DNA of 14,341 bases from Flectobacillus roseus (GCF_030056665.1 NZ_JASHIG010000070.1); one strand, 5' to 3'; counted from the first letter of the stretch, positions 8,017-14,268 are shown. Notes: generated from the letters alone by a model not told the origin. A program made the numbers and translations.

Positions 8017-8523
8017 ATGACTCTTCGAAATATTATCCCAGAAGTTTTAACTTTTATATTCTACTTGTTGCTACAAGTGTTTTTTGTACGACAGCTAGTT
8101 TTCTTTGATTATGCATTTTGCTTTGCTTATGTAGCAGCTGTATTGTTATTACCATTTGAAACGAGCCGTTTGCAATTGGTAATTCTAGGGTTTGTAGCAG
8201 GTTTGTTTGTAGATATATTTTATAATACCACTGGTGCTAATGCGGCCGCAACAACATTGATTGCGTATTTGCGACCGTCAATCATTACCTTATTAACGCC
8301 CCAAAGAGGATATGACGAACGTCAAGTACTCACGTTGCGTTCGATGGGCTTTGGTTGGTTTATTTCTTACTTAGGTATTCTTACGCTGATTCACCACTTT
8401 GTTTTGTTCATGTTAGAGGCATCTGATTGGGGCTTGTTCTTTCAGGTGATACTCAAAGTCTTAGCTAGTATTATTTTCACTAACACTGTTATTGTTATTC
8501 TGCAATTTTTCAGAAAAGAATAA
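8017..8523 (+). CDS. mreD: Rod shape-determining membrane protein MreD
   Basis: The 168-residue, very hydrophobic protein has about five predicted membrane segments (roughly residues 8-27, 31-48, 51-68, 108-130 and 138-163). It is the third member of the MreBCD elongasome and binds MreC in the inner membrane. Sequence conservation in this family is low, so the call rests on topology, size and position 47 nt after mreC. The motif FVAGLFVDIFYNTTGANAAATTLIAY resembles the conserved 'G.l.Di......G..a......' pattern of MreD. The usual next genes in Bacteroidota, mrdA (PBP2) and rodA, are not found downstream here. Confidence 0.88.
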   Translation: MTLRNIIPEVLTFIFYLLLQVFFVRQLVFFDYAFCFAYVAAVLLLPFETSRLQLVILGFVAGLFVDIFYNTTGANAAATTLIAYLRPSIITLLTPQRGYDERQVLTLRSMGFGWFISYLGILTLIHHFVLFMLEASDWGLFFQVILKVLASIIFTNTVIVILQFFRKE

Positions 8524-8816
8524 AGGAATATCTTGAAAAACAGTTGTTTGTTTGGATTTCGCGAGTCGTCGGTAGAGCTTTACTTCCATATTACTCCTGC
8601 TTTATTGATTGGAGAGAGCTTTACAATGAAGAATGCCAGTTATGCCTTTTTGTCATAAAATTGATAAAAATCATTCTTGGCAGATTGTTTGTACATGATA
8701 GTATTCAAGCGTTTGAGAATTTAGAGACAGAGTCAACGAGATAGTGAATGTAGTAGAGCTGTACTCTGTCGAACGATTGGATAATGTGTTTTTAAAAAAG
8801 AGACTCATCATCAGCT
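8524..8816. other. 293-bp gap between mreD and the ECF sigma gene
   Basis: No convincing gene was found. It contains nested inverted repeats: AAGAATG (8629-8635) with CATTCTT (8672-8678), enclosing TTATG (8640-8644) with CATAA (8654-8658). A second pair is GACAGAGT (8726-8733) with ACTCTGTC (8763-8770), 46 bp upstream of the sigma gene start. These could be weak terminators or sites controlling the sigma gene. No clear TAnnTTTG promoter is present. Confidence 0.45.
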
Positions 8817-9437
8817 ATGTCAGAGCAAGAAGAAATCCCAACTCTCCAAACCTATTCGGAAACCGAAAAACATAGAGTTTTCGAAAAGGAGTTTATGCCC
8901 CATATAGATTCTATGTACAACTTTGCGTTTCGTCTTACCAACGATGAGGACGATGCCAATGATCTTGTGCAAGATACCTACTTAAAAGCATTTCGCTTTA
9001 TCAATTCTTTTGAAGAAGGAACTAATGCCAAAGCTTGGTTGTTCAGAATCCTGAAGAATAGCTTTATCAACGATTTCAGAAAGAAATCGAAAGAACCTTC
9101 AAAAGTAGATTACCAAGATGTAGAAACAACCTACAACTCGGAGGAAGATGCTGAAACTACTCAAACGGTAGATTTACGTGCCGAAACTGTCCAAGACTTG
9201 ATTGGAGACGAAATAGCCAATGCGCTCAACTCGCTTCCTGTAGATTTTAGAACAGTGATTATCCTCTGCGACATCGAAGGATTTACGTATGAAGAAATGG
9301 CCAAAATCCTAGATATTCCTATTGGTACTGTACGCTCACGCTTACACCGTGCTCGTATGCTCTTAAAAGAGAAACTGAAAAGTTATGCCAAAAATTTAGG
9401 ATATGATGTCAATGCTGACACTTTGGCAGAAAATTAG
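8817..9437 (+). CDS. ECF sigma factor, SigR/SigH (ECF12)-like
   Basis: The 206-residue sigma-70-family factor has region 2 at about 25-92 (YNFAFRLTNDEDDANDLVQD, GTNAKAWLFRILKNSFINDF, RKKSKEP). An acidic linker covers 93-130, and region 4 is at about 132-185 (FTYEEMAKILDIPIGTVRSR, LHRAR). The GTN.KAWL.RIL.N.FIN..RKK..EP run closely resembles actinobacterial SigR/SigH, which direct thiol-oxidative stress genes. The SigR link is my reading from memory of the family, not a search. A small cysteine-rich protein resembling RsrA follows after 180 nt on the same strand, as expected for a sigma/anti-sigma pair. There is no clear promoter of the standard type upstream, which would be compatible with autoregulation. 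Confidence 0.9.
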   Translation: MSEQEEIPTLQTYSETEKHRVFEKEFMPHIDSMYNFAFRLTNDEDDANDLVQDTYLKAFRFINSFEEGTNAKAWLFRILKNSFINDFRKKSKEPSKVDYQDVETTYNSEEDAETTQTVDLRAETVQDLIGDEIANALNSLPVDFRTVIILCDIEGFTYEEMAKILDIPIGTVRSRLHRARMLLKEKLKSYAKNLGYDVNADTLAEN

Positions 9438-9449
9438 CTATCCGATAGG

Positions 9450-9461
9450 TGATATAAATCA
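9450..9461. promoter_or_regulatory. FNR/CRP-like half-matching box (upstream copy)
   Basis: GTGAT-ATAA-ATCAG (9449-9462) matches 8 of 10 fixed positions of the FNR box TTGAT-N4-ATCAA. Its core TGATATAAATCA is the exact inverse of the core of the downstream box, so the two also form a 12-bp inverted repeat 63 nt apart. Confidence 0.4.
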
Positions 9462-9523
9462 GTAATGAAAAACTTTTTTACAAAACTGGAATTTTTTTTT
9501 TTGTCACTCTGTTCAATAACTAC

Positions 9524-9537
9524 TTGATTTATATCAA
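9524..9537. promoter_or_regulatory. Perfect FNR-type box TTGAT-TTAT-ATCAA upstream of the anti-sigma gene
   Basis: It is a full match to the FNR/CRP-superfamily consensus TTGAT-N4-ATCAA, sitting in the sigma/anti-sigma gap. A TATCGTTTG stretch (9551-9559), close to the -7 consensus but with one extra base, lies 14 nt downstream. If that is the promoter, the box would overlap the -33 region. Whether the host has a matching Crp/Fnr protein is unknown. Confidence 0.5.
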
Positions 9538-9617
9538 AATACAAAAAGTTTATCGTTTGCTTTGACAAATAGATTCATTAGAAAATAACCAAGTTAACTG
9601 CTTAATTCTATAAAGAC

Positions 9618-9899
9618 ATGATTTCCGAGGCTGAGAAGGTGCAAGGGACTCCCCAACAAAAGAAGACTCATTGCGAACATGAGGGCGAATGTATGAAACT
9701 TGTTCAACTCATTGTAGATGGACAGGCGACAGAGGAGCAAATGGCTCAATTCAAAAATAACATGGCAAAATGCTTGCCATGCGAGAATGGCTATGAATTA
9801 GAGAAATGTATCAAAGACGCCATGCAATTAAGAATAGAAAAGAAATGCGTGCCTACTTCTTTGATTGATTGTATCAAGAAAAAAATAAGCGGCTTGTAA
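9618..9899 (+). CDS. Small seven-cysteine protein, probable RsrA-like (ZAS) anti-sigma factor
   Basis: The 93-residue soluble protein has cysteines at 19, 25, 52, 55, 64, 77 and 85. The order of motifs parallels RsrA: a Cys near the N-terminus (C25), a V/LDG segment (33-35), the CxxC (52-55) followed by a YELEKCIKDA helix, then a late Cys (77) before a basic C-terminal helix. RsrA holds SigR through a zinc site, and oxidation releases the sigma factor. The histidine of the HxxxCxxC signature is Asn48 here, so zinc binding may use other residues (H18, C19, H21, C25) or be weaker. The position 180 nt after an ECF sigma gene supports the role. No membrane segment is present. It could be a diverged zinc-finger anti-sigma of another type. 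Confidence 0.72.
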   Translation: MISEAEKVQGTPQQKKTHCEHEGECMKLVQLIVDGQATEEQMAQFKNNMAKCLPCENGYELEKCIKDAMQLRIEKKCVPTSLIDCIKKKISGL

Positions 9900-9926
9900 A
9901 ATAACAAACACTAAGCAGAGCTTTTG

Positions 9927-9978
9927 AAAGGTTATTAGGTTGTCCTAGTATTTGGATACGACTTAATAACCTTTTGCT
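9927..9978 (+). terminator. Intrinsic terminator after the anti-sigma gene
   Basis: AAAGGTTATTAGGT (9927-9940) pairs with ACTTAATAACCTTT (9961-9974) over 14 bp including one G-U pair. The 20-nt loop can fold further. TTTTGCTTTTGG follows. It separates the sigma module from gmk. Confidence 0.75.
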
Positions 9979-10010
9979 TTTGGGGCACTCAGCTTGTCCT
10001 TCAGAGGCGC

Positions 10011-10042
10011 TTTGTCTTATCAACAAATAATGAGTATTTTTG
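10011..10042 (+). promoter_or_regulatory. Bacteroidota-type promoter for gmk
   Basis: TTTG (10011-10014), a 20-nt spacer, then TATTTTTG (10035-10042) matches the -33/-7 consensus. The predicted leader is about 90 nt. Confidence 0.65.
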
Positions 10043-10140
10043 AAAAATAATTGGTGCGTGAAATACAACAGTTCTCTTTAGTAAGAAGCGTTTTATAAAA
10101 ATCACAATACCAATCTTTTATTCCCTAAAATTTTTAAGCA

Positions 10141-10710
10141 TTGGAAAACGGCAAACTTATCATTTTTTCGGCTCCGTCTGGTTCTGGTAAAACAACCATC
10201 GTAAAGCACCTTTTGGCTACCAACTCTAACTTGGGTTTTTCTATTTCGGCATGTACTCGTGACAAACGTGGTCGTAACGAAGAAAATGGAAAGGATTATT
10301 ACTTTATGACACCCGATGAATTCAAACAAAAAATTGTTCAACAAGAATTTGTAGAATGGGAAGAGGTATATCCAGGCGCTTATTATGGTACACTCAAATC
10401 AGAAATCGAAAGATTGTGGTCAGAAGGAAAGCATGTGATTTTTGATGTGGATGTACGTGGTGGCGTAAAGTTGAAAGAGTACTATCAGGAACGTGCACTG
10501 TCGATTTTTGTGAAAGTACCTAGCGTAGAAGAACTAGAAAAAAGACTTCGCGAACGTGGTACTGACTCTGAAGATTCTATCTCGAAAAGAGTTTTCAAAA
10601 TGAACTTCGAAATGTCTTTCCAAGACCAATTTGACGTAGTATTGTTGAACGACAATTTGGATGAAGCCGTAGCAAAAGCACAAAAGCTTTTTGACGATTT
10701 TACAAAATAA
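10141..10710 (+). CDS. gmk: Guanylate kinase (TTG start)
   Basis: The 189-residue enzyme phosphorylates GMP to GDP with ATP in the cytoplasm, an essential step to GTP and dGTP. It has the P-loop APSGSGKTT (11-19) at the N-terminus and the GMP-binding STR-type segment as ACTRDKRGRNEENGKDYYF. The family run EFVEWEEVYPGAYYGT and the IFDVDVRGG Walker B-like strand follow. The start is noteworthy. An in-frame TAA lies at 10135-10137 with only one codon between it and TTG 10141, and the next in-frame ATG falls well past the P-loop. TTG is therefore the only start that keeps the catalytic N-terminus. Length is slightly short for the family but complete. A long hairpin follows the stop. Confidence 0.96.
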   Translation: MENGKLIIFSAPSGSGKTTIVKHLLATNSNLGFSISACTRDKRGRNEENGKDYYFMTPDEFKQKIVQQEFVEWEEVYPGAYYGTLKSEIERLWSEGKHVIFDVDVRGGVKLKEYYQERALSIFVKVPSVEELEKRLRERGTDSEDSISKRVFKMNFEMSFQDQFDVVLLNDNLDEAVAKAQKLFDDFTK

Positions 10711-10719
10711 TTATAACGC

Positions 10720-10775
10720 ACAAAAGGGTTGTTGGTAAATCAAATTATTGATTTGCTAACAACCCTTTTGTTTTG
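10720..10775 (+). terminator. 24-bp perfect-length hairpin terminator after gmk
   Basis: The arms are 10720-10743 and 10748-10771, with a 4-nt loop ATTA. All 24 positions pair, two as G-U. The left arm starts ACAAAAGGGTTGTT and the right arm ends AACAACCCTTTTGT, followed by TTTGAT. It ends only 12 nt before the nadD ATG, leaving little room for a separate promoter. Confidence 0.8.
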
Positions 10776-10787
10776 ATATCTATTCGA

Positions 10788-11360
10788 ATGAAAATAGGCT
10801 TGTTTTTTGGTTCTTTCAATCCCATTCATGTGGGACACTTGATTGTTGCCAATGTAATGGCTACTACTACCGACCTCGACCAAGTATGGTTTATAGTTTC
10901 GCCACAAAATCCTTTCAAGAAAAATAAATCGCTTTTGCATGAGTTCGACCGTTTGGATATGGTCGAAAAAGCTATTCAGGATAATCCACTTTTTCGTGTT
11001 TCGAATATCGAGTTTTCGATGCCAAAGCCTTCTTATACCATTGATACCTTGATTCGCTTGCAAGAAAAACATCCGAATTATGAGTTCAAACTAATTATCG
11101 GTGGGGATAATCTGGCACAATTCCCGAATTGGAAAAATGCAGATAAAATTCTTGAATACTTTGGCTTGTATGTGTATCCAAGACCAAACTCTGAACCGAG
11201 TGACTTAGAAAAGCACCCTAATGTCCAATTGGTAAAAGCGCCATCGTTGGATATTTCGGCCACATTTATTCGTGATTGTATCAAAAACGGACAGCCGATA
11301 AGATATATGGTGCCCGAAGACGTAGAAGAGCATATTCAGAGAAAGAAGTTTTATCAATAA
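10788..11360 (+). CDS. nadD: Nicotinate-nucleotide adenylyltransferase
   Basis: The 190-residue enzyme transfers AMP from ATP to nicotinate mononucleotide, giving deamido-NAD in NAD biosynthesis. The nucleotidyltransferase signature GSFNPIHVGH (8-17) sits at the N-terminus. IIGGDNL (103-109), FPNWKNAD (112-119) and the C-terminal ISATFIRD (156-163, the ISxTxIR motif) are all in place. I chose ATG at 10788 over an in-frame TTG at 10773, because MKIGLFFGSFNP is the usual family start. The earlier codon would also begin inside the terminator hairpin tail. The YeeZ-like gene begins 11 nt after the stop, so the two are likely co-transcribed. A promoter is not evident because a strong hairpin ends just upstream. 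Confidence 0.95.
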   Translation: MKIGLFFGSFNPIHVGHLIVANVMATTTDLDQVWFIVSPQNPFKKNKSLLHEFDRLDMVEKAIQDNPLFRVSNIEFSMPKPSYTIDTLIRLQEKHPNYEFKLIIGGDNLAQFPNWKNADKILEYFGLYVYPRPNSEPSDLEKHPNVQLVKAPSLDISATFIRDCIKNGQPIRYMVPEDVEEHIQRKKFYQ

Positions 11361-11371
11361 ATATCACCAAG

Positions 11372-12172
11372 ATGAAAATAGCGATTTTAGGATGTGGTTG
11401 GTTGGGTTTTCCTTTGGGGAAAAATCTTGTAGCCAAAGGTCATCAAGTTGTAGGTTCGGTCACTTCCGAAGCCAAAACTATTCCCTTATCTGAGGCAGGA
11501 ATTCAGCCTGTGGTATTGCAGCTCAATCCTGAAGCCAACGAAGCAATATTATCTGATTTTTTAGCGGCAGATTTATTGGTAATTGCTATTCCGCCAAGAG
11601 CGGGTAAATATGGTGACTCTTTTCACGTAGAGCAAATGAAAGGAATTTTACCTACTCTTCAGAAGTCAACAATTCAAAAAGTAGTATATATTTCATCGAC
11701 CTCGGTATATCCTGATCTGGGTCAAGTTGCAACAGAAGATAGCGAGGTAATCCCAACTCATAGTTTGATTCAGGTCGAAAACTTATTGAAAAATGCTTTA
11801 GGAGAAAACGTAACCATTTTACGTTGTGGGGGCTTGATGGGACAAGAGCGTATTCCTGCGAAGTATTTTGCTGGAAAAACAATCAATACAGGCGCTATTC
11901 CCGTCAATTATGTACATCAGGAAGATGCGGTTGGTGTGGTAACAACAGTGATTGAAAAGGGAATATTTGGAGAAACCTTTAACGTAGTATCGCCAGAGCA
12001 TCCTGTCAGGAAAGAGGTATATCTGAAAAATTGTGCAGAGCTAGGTTTTGCCGAGCCTATTTTTGTTGAACCAGAAACAACCGTACCTTATAAAGTGATT
12101 GATGCTACAAAACTGCTCAACAAGGCTGGATATGAGTTTCGTTATGCCAATCCTCTGGATTATAAGTATTAG
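11372..12172 (+). CDS. YeeZ-like SDR family NAD(P)-binding protein
   Basis: The 266-residue Rossmann protein begins MKIAILGCGWLGFPL, a glycine-rich nucleotide-binding loop (7-12) shared with E. coli YeeZ. Further YeeZ-like landmarks are VVYISSTSVYP (104-114), KYFAGKT (164-170), VNYVHQEDAVG (178-188), FNVVSPEHPVR (203-213) and YEFRYANPLDY (254-264). It belongs to the atypical/extended SDR or epimerase group. The classic YxxxK catalytic pair is not visible after SSTSVY, so enzyme activity is uncertain and the substrate unknown. I chose the ATG at 11372, 11 nt after nadD, because an upstream in-frame extension would overlap nadD and precede the Rossmann strand. Probably in an operon with nadD. 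Confidence 0.85.
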   Translation: MKIAILGCGWLGFPLGKNLVAKGHQVVGSVTSEAKTIPLSEAGIQPVVLQLNPEANEAILSDFLAADLLVIAIPPRAGKYGDSFHVEQMKGILPTLQKSTIQKVVYISSTSVYPDLGQVATEDSEVIPTHSLIQVENLLKNALGENVTILRCGGLMGQERIPAKYFAGKTINTGAIPVNYVHQEDAVGVVTTVIEKGIFGETFNVVSPEHPVRKEVYLKNCAELGFAEPIFVEPETTVPYKVIDATKLLNKAGYEFRYANPLDYKY

Positions 12173-12176
12173 GACA

Positions 12177-12210
12177 TTGTTTGTGTAAAATAAGTCTATT
12201 TACGAAACAA
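12177..12210 (+). terminator. Weak hairpin after the YeeZ-like gene
   Basis: A bulged stem can form between TTGTTTGTGTAAAATA (12177-12192) and TATTTACGAAACAA (12197-12210), with the loop AGTC. No U-tract follows, so termination here is doubtful. Confidence 0.3.
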
Positions 12211-12294
12211 CGATGAAAAGTCGAGAATAAAGCAAATGATTGGTAAATTAGGGTAGAAAGTATTTGTATAAAATTTCACCTTAATTTAAGATTC

Positions 12295-12972
12295 ATGAAA
12301 CTACACATTGGTATCTCTCTCTTCATTTGTTGTTGGCTCCTAGGCAATCAAGCGTTTGGGCAAAGTATCTCCATTAGTATTAGCTCAGGAAACCCCGAAT
12401 TATCCTCTGGAATTGCCAAAGGAAGTGGTTTTTTACAATTCAAGAACTACAACTTATTTGAAGTCTATCGTATGCTGTTGGCAGAGCAGAAAATTTCATT
12501 AGAAAAGCCTAAAGATGTAATCGTAAAGACTGAAAACGTCGATGTAATCTTGCGCACAGATTCGCTATTATTAGAAGATGGAAAAATGGTGCTAATGGAT
12601 TCGTTGTTGAAAAGATATAACCAGAAAGTACGATATAAAAATAAGATAGAGGATAGATGGGTACTTTCGGTAGATGATGCAAAGAAGTTAGCAACATTTG
12701 TGACCCAGAATCTGATGCCTGGAATGGTTCAAAGTAAGTCGTTTAATGGTTCGGAGTTATCTGTAGTTAATATGAGTATTCCTGAAATAATCGCTGCGGT
12801 AGCAGATTTGATTAAGACTCCTATTGAAAACCAAGTTTACGATCAGATTGACCAAAAATATAGTATGGATATTAAATTGAATCCTATTTCATCTCTCACA
12901 CAACAATTCAAACTCAAAGGCCTTACATATATACAGCAACCTACCGAAATTCGAATAGCAGTGATAGAATAA
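12295..12972 (+). CDS. Secreted protein, DUF3738-like (TIGR03435-type)
   Basis: The 225-residue protein starts with a signal peptide: MKLH, a hydrophobic core (residues 5-17), then a predicted cut after AFG22 before Gln23. The mature part has two halves. One is at about 46-130 (FLQFKNYNLFEVYRMLLAEQ). The other is at about 150-225, where NMSIPEIIAAVADLIKTPI, a YSMDIKLNP strand, SLTQQFKLKGL and the closing TEIRIAVIE resemble the DUF3738 pattern '...GLTGRYDF.L.w...l..al..qlGL.l.....EvlVId'. That family has no settled function and often occurs near TlpA-like redox proteins in Bacteroidota and Acidobacteria, but none is next to it here. The match is my judgement from pattern. An STN-like domain is an alternative. 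The protein should lie in the periplasm. Confidence 0.6.
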   Translation: MKLHIGISLFICCWLLGNQAFGQSISISISSGNPELSSGIAKGSGFLQFKNYNLFEVYRMLLAEQKISLEKPKDVIVKTENVDVILRTDSLLLEDGKMVLMDSLLKRYNQKVRYKNKIEDRWVLSVDDAKKLATFVTQNLMPGMVQSKSFNGSELSVVNMSIPEIIAAVADLIKTPIENQVYDQIDQKYSMDIKLNPISSLTQQFKLKGLTYIQQPTEIRIAVIE

Positions 12973-12987
12973 AAACTATTCATCTCA

Positions 12988-13108
12988 AATTTAGTGTATG
13001 AGCGAATGAGTGATTATTATCTGAATTTTACTGGTAGAGAAGTAATGCTTTACGTCTGTAGTGTTAGAATATTAATCACTCATGCACTCAATCACAGATC
13101 ACTAAATT
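12988..13108. repeat. Long imperfect inverted repeat surrounding a REP-like palindrome
   Basis: The outer arms are AATTTAGTG (12988-12996) and CACTAAATT (13100-13108). The inner arms are 12999-13016 and 13073-13090, 16 of 18 complementary. The centre carries the degenerate palindrome AGAAGTAA-TGCT-TTACGTCT (13038-13057). It fills the junction of two convergent genes and touches the LytTR stop codon, so it may act as a two-way terminator or be a small non-autonomous element. Confidence 0.6.
13034..13057. repeat. REP-like palindromic repeat, copy A
   Basis: It matches copy B (14015-14038) at 22 of 24 positions and shares the exact core GTAATGCTTTACGTCT. The left half carries one base change that breaks the perfect GACGTAA/TTACGTC stem. 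Confidence 0.65.
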
Positions 13109-13961
13109 AAAGCCCAGTCCTAATTTGCTCTACCAAATAGGCATGTTTTCTTGCTACAGGTACTTGTCCATTTTGATTGATTAAATGCAAGCGATAGCCT
13201 TGCGCATTTCCTGATATTTTTTCTACTTGAGATAGATTGACAATGAATGAGCGATGACATCTGAGAATATGGGTGTTTTCAGGAATTTGCCCTTCCAATC
13301 TTGTAAGACTACTACGGAGTATCGTTTTACATAAAACTTCATTTTCCAGAAAATATACGGTACAATAGTTATCACTCGATTCTATGTAAAGCAATTGAGG
13401 TGCAGAAACGACTATTTTATCTTTTTCATTTTCGGCTACCAATTTTAATAGTAGTTCCTCTTCTGTTTGAGTAGTAGAAGGTGCAACGATATTGGTAGGA
13501 GCTAGGGCGTATTTTTTGAGGTGATAAATGTAATTGATAAGCACTATCATAGTGGCAGGGAATATGCCTAAAACCAAGGTGTATATCAACATGGCAACAT
13601 AACCATCAACTTGAACATCTGTCAAATGAGTGGCAGCGCTATAGGCAACATTGCCGCAGGCAATTGAAAATAGGTTAAATGCAACATAGAGCATTTCTTT
13701 TCCTACAGTCCAATTTTCGCTTGCAAAGCTGATCGAAAAGATGCGAGGAACTACAAAATAGTTAAACAACATCATGAAGGTACTCACCAATCCAAAACCT
13801 GACAATATCCAAGGTTTGCTTGGGTCGTGCCAATTGGCTGAGCCGAAGGGTTGGAAATAATTCAAAAAAGAGGCGATAAATAAACCAGTGGCAATTGATA
13901 AAACTATACTCTTTCGAGGAGTTGCGTTATGAGGATAAGGCTGAGAGAGTATTTTAAACAT
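13107..13961 (-). CDS. Membrane-anchored LytTR-family transcriptional regulator
   Basis: The 284-residue protein has four predicted membrane helices (about 17-34, 51-73, 88-112 and 118-145). A polar linker (150-178) leads to a C-terminal LytTR DNA-binding domain (about 180-282), with LLYIESSDNYCTVYF, RSSLTRLEGQIP, ILRCHRSFIVNLSQVEKI and VPVARKHAYLVEQI. There is no receiver domain, so it is not a classical response regulator. Related Bacteroidota proteins couple a membrane domain directly to LytTR, and a signal sensed in the membrane could alter DNA binding. No histidine kinase or ABC transporter partner lies beside it. It converges on the DUF3738-like gene, and its upstream leader contains REP-like copy B. 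Confidence 0.88.
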   Translation of the reverse strand: MFKILSQPYPHNATPRKSIVLSIATGLFIASFLNYFQPFGSANWHDPSKPWILSGFGLVSTFMMLFNYFVVPRIFSISFASENWTVGKEMLYVAFNLFSIACGNVAYSAATHLTDVQVDGYVAMLIYTLVLGIFPATMIVLINYIYHLKKYALAPTNIVAPSTTQTEEELLLKLVAENEKDKIVVSAPQLLYIESSDNYCTVYFLENEVLCKTILRSSLTRLEGQIPENTHILRCHRSFIVNLSQVEKISGNAQGYRLHLINQNGQVPVARKHAYLVEQIRTGL

Positions 13962-14014
13962 TAGCTTTTGAATTAATATAATGATTGCTGAATAAGTTAG
14001 ATGAATATTTTTAA

Positions 14015-14038
14015 GTAGGGACGTAATGCTTTACGTCT
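14015..14038. repeat. REP-like palindromic repeat, copy B
   Basis: It contains a perfect stem GACGTAA (14020-14026), loop TGCT, and TTACGTC (14031-14037). It has the same core as copy A, about 980 bp away. Confidence 0.7.
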
Positions 14039-14174
14039 TAGGGTAAATTGCTAAAACAGATATTCAACCTCAAGCAAAAATAGAGAAAGCGCAAGATTTA
14101 TTGAAATATGGACGAAGAAAACAATTTAGTGAATTATGATTGAGTAATTATGCAAAAATTTGTATTCTACCCAT

Positions 14175-14195
14175 AGAGACGCACTGATTGCGTCT
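14175..14195. repeat. REP-like palindromic repeat, variant C
   Basis: AGACGCA (14177-14183), a 5-nt loop, then TGCGTCT (14189-14195) forms a perfect 7-bp stem. It shares the TAGAGA... and CGTCT ends of copies A and B but has a different core, so it is a sister family with the same design. Confidence 0.6.
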
Positions 14196-14237
14196 TAAGC
14201 CATTTGTATTGAGCATAGCAGCATCAAACATGAGTCA

Positions 14238-14254
14238 TCCCGAATTTTTCGGGA
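14238..14254. repeat. TCCCGAA/TTCGGGA hairpin repeat
   Basis: TCCCGAA (14238-14244), loop TTT, then TTCGGGA (14248-14254) forms a perfect 7-bp stem. In my experience similar TCATCCCGAA...TTCGGGA sequences are scattered in Bacteroidota intergenic DNA. No long U-tract follows, so it is more likely a dispersed repeat than a terminator. Confidence 0.55.
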
Positions 14255-14268
14255 GAACTTCTAAAAAC

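Noticed and set aside
8544..8744. 66-codon plus-strand ORF between mreD and the sigma gene
   Set aside because: It needs a TTG start, has no recognisable motif, and is not like PBP2 or any known small protein. The interval contains inverted repeats instead.
9491..9504. Long T-run after the sigma gene as an intrinsic terminator
   Set aside because: No stable GC-containing stem directly precedes it. The only strong inverted repeat there flanks the run at a distance.
10773..10787. TTG-initiated five-codon extension of nadD
   Set aside because: The family starts at the MKIGLFFGSFNP methionine, and the TTG sits in the tail of the terminator hairpin.
11276..11371. N-terminal extension of the YeeZ-like protein overlapping nadD
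   Set aside because: The Rossmann fold begins at MKIAILGCGWLG (11372). The extension is only the out-of-frame end of nadD.
13034..14195. CRISPR array suggested by repeated palindromes
   Set aside because: The copies are few, far apart, diverged and not regularly spaced, and no cas genes are present.
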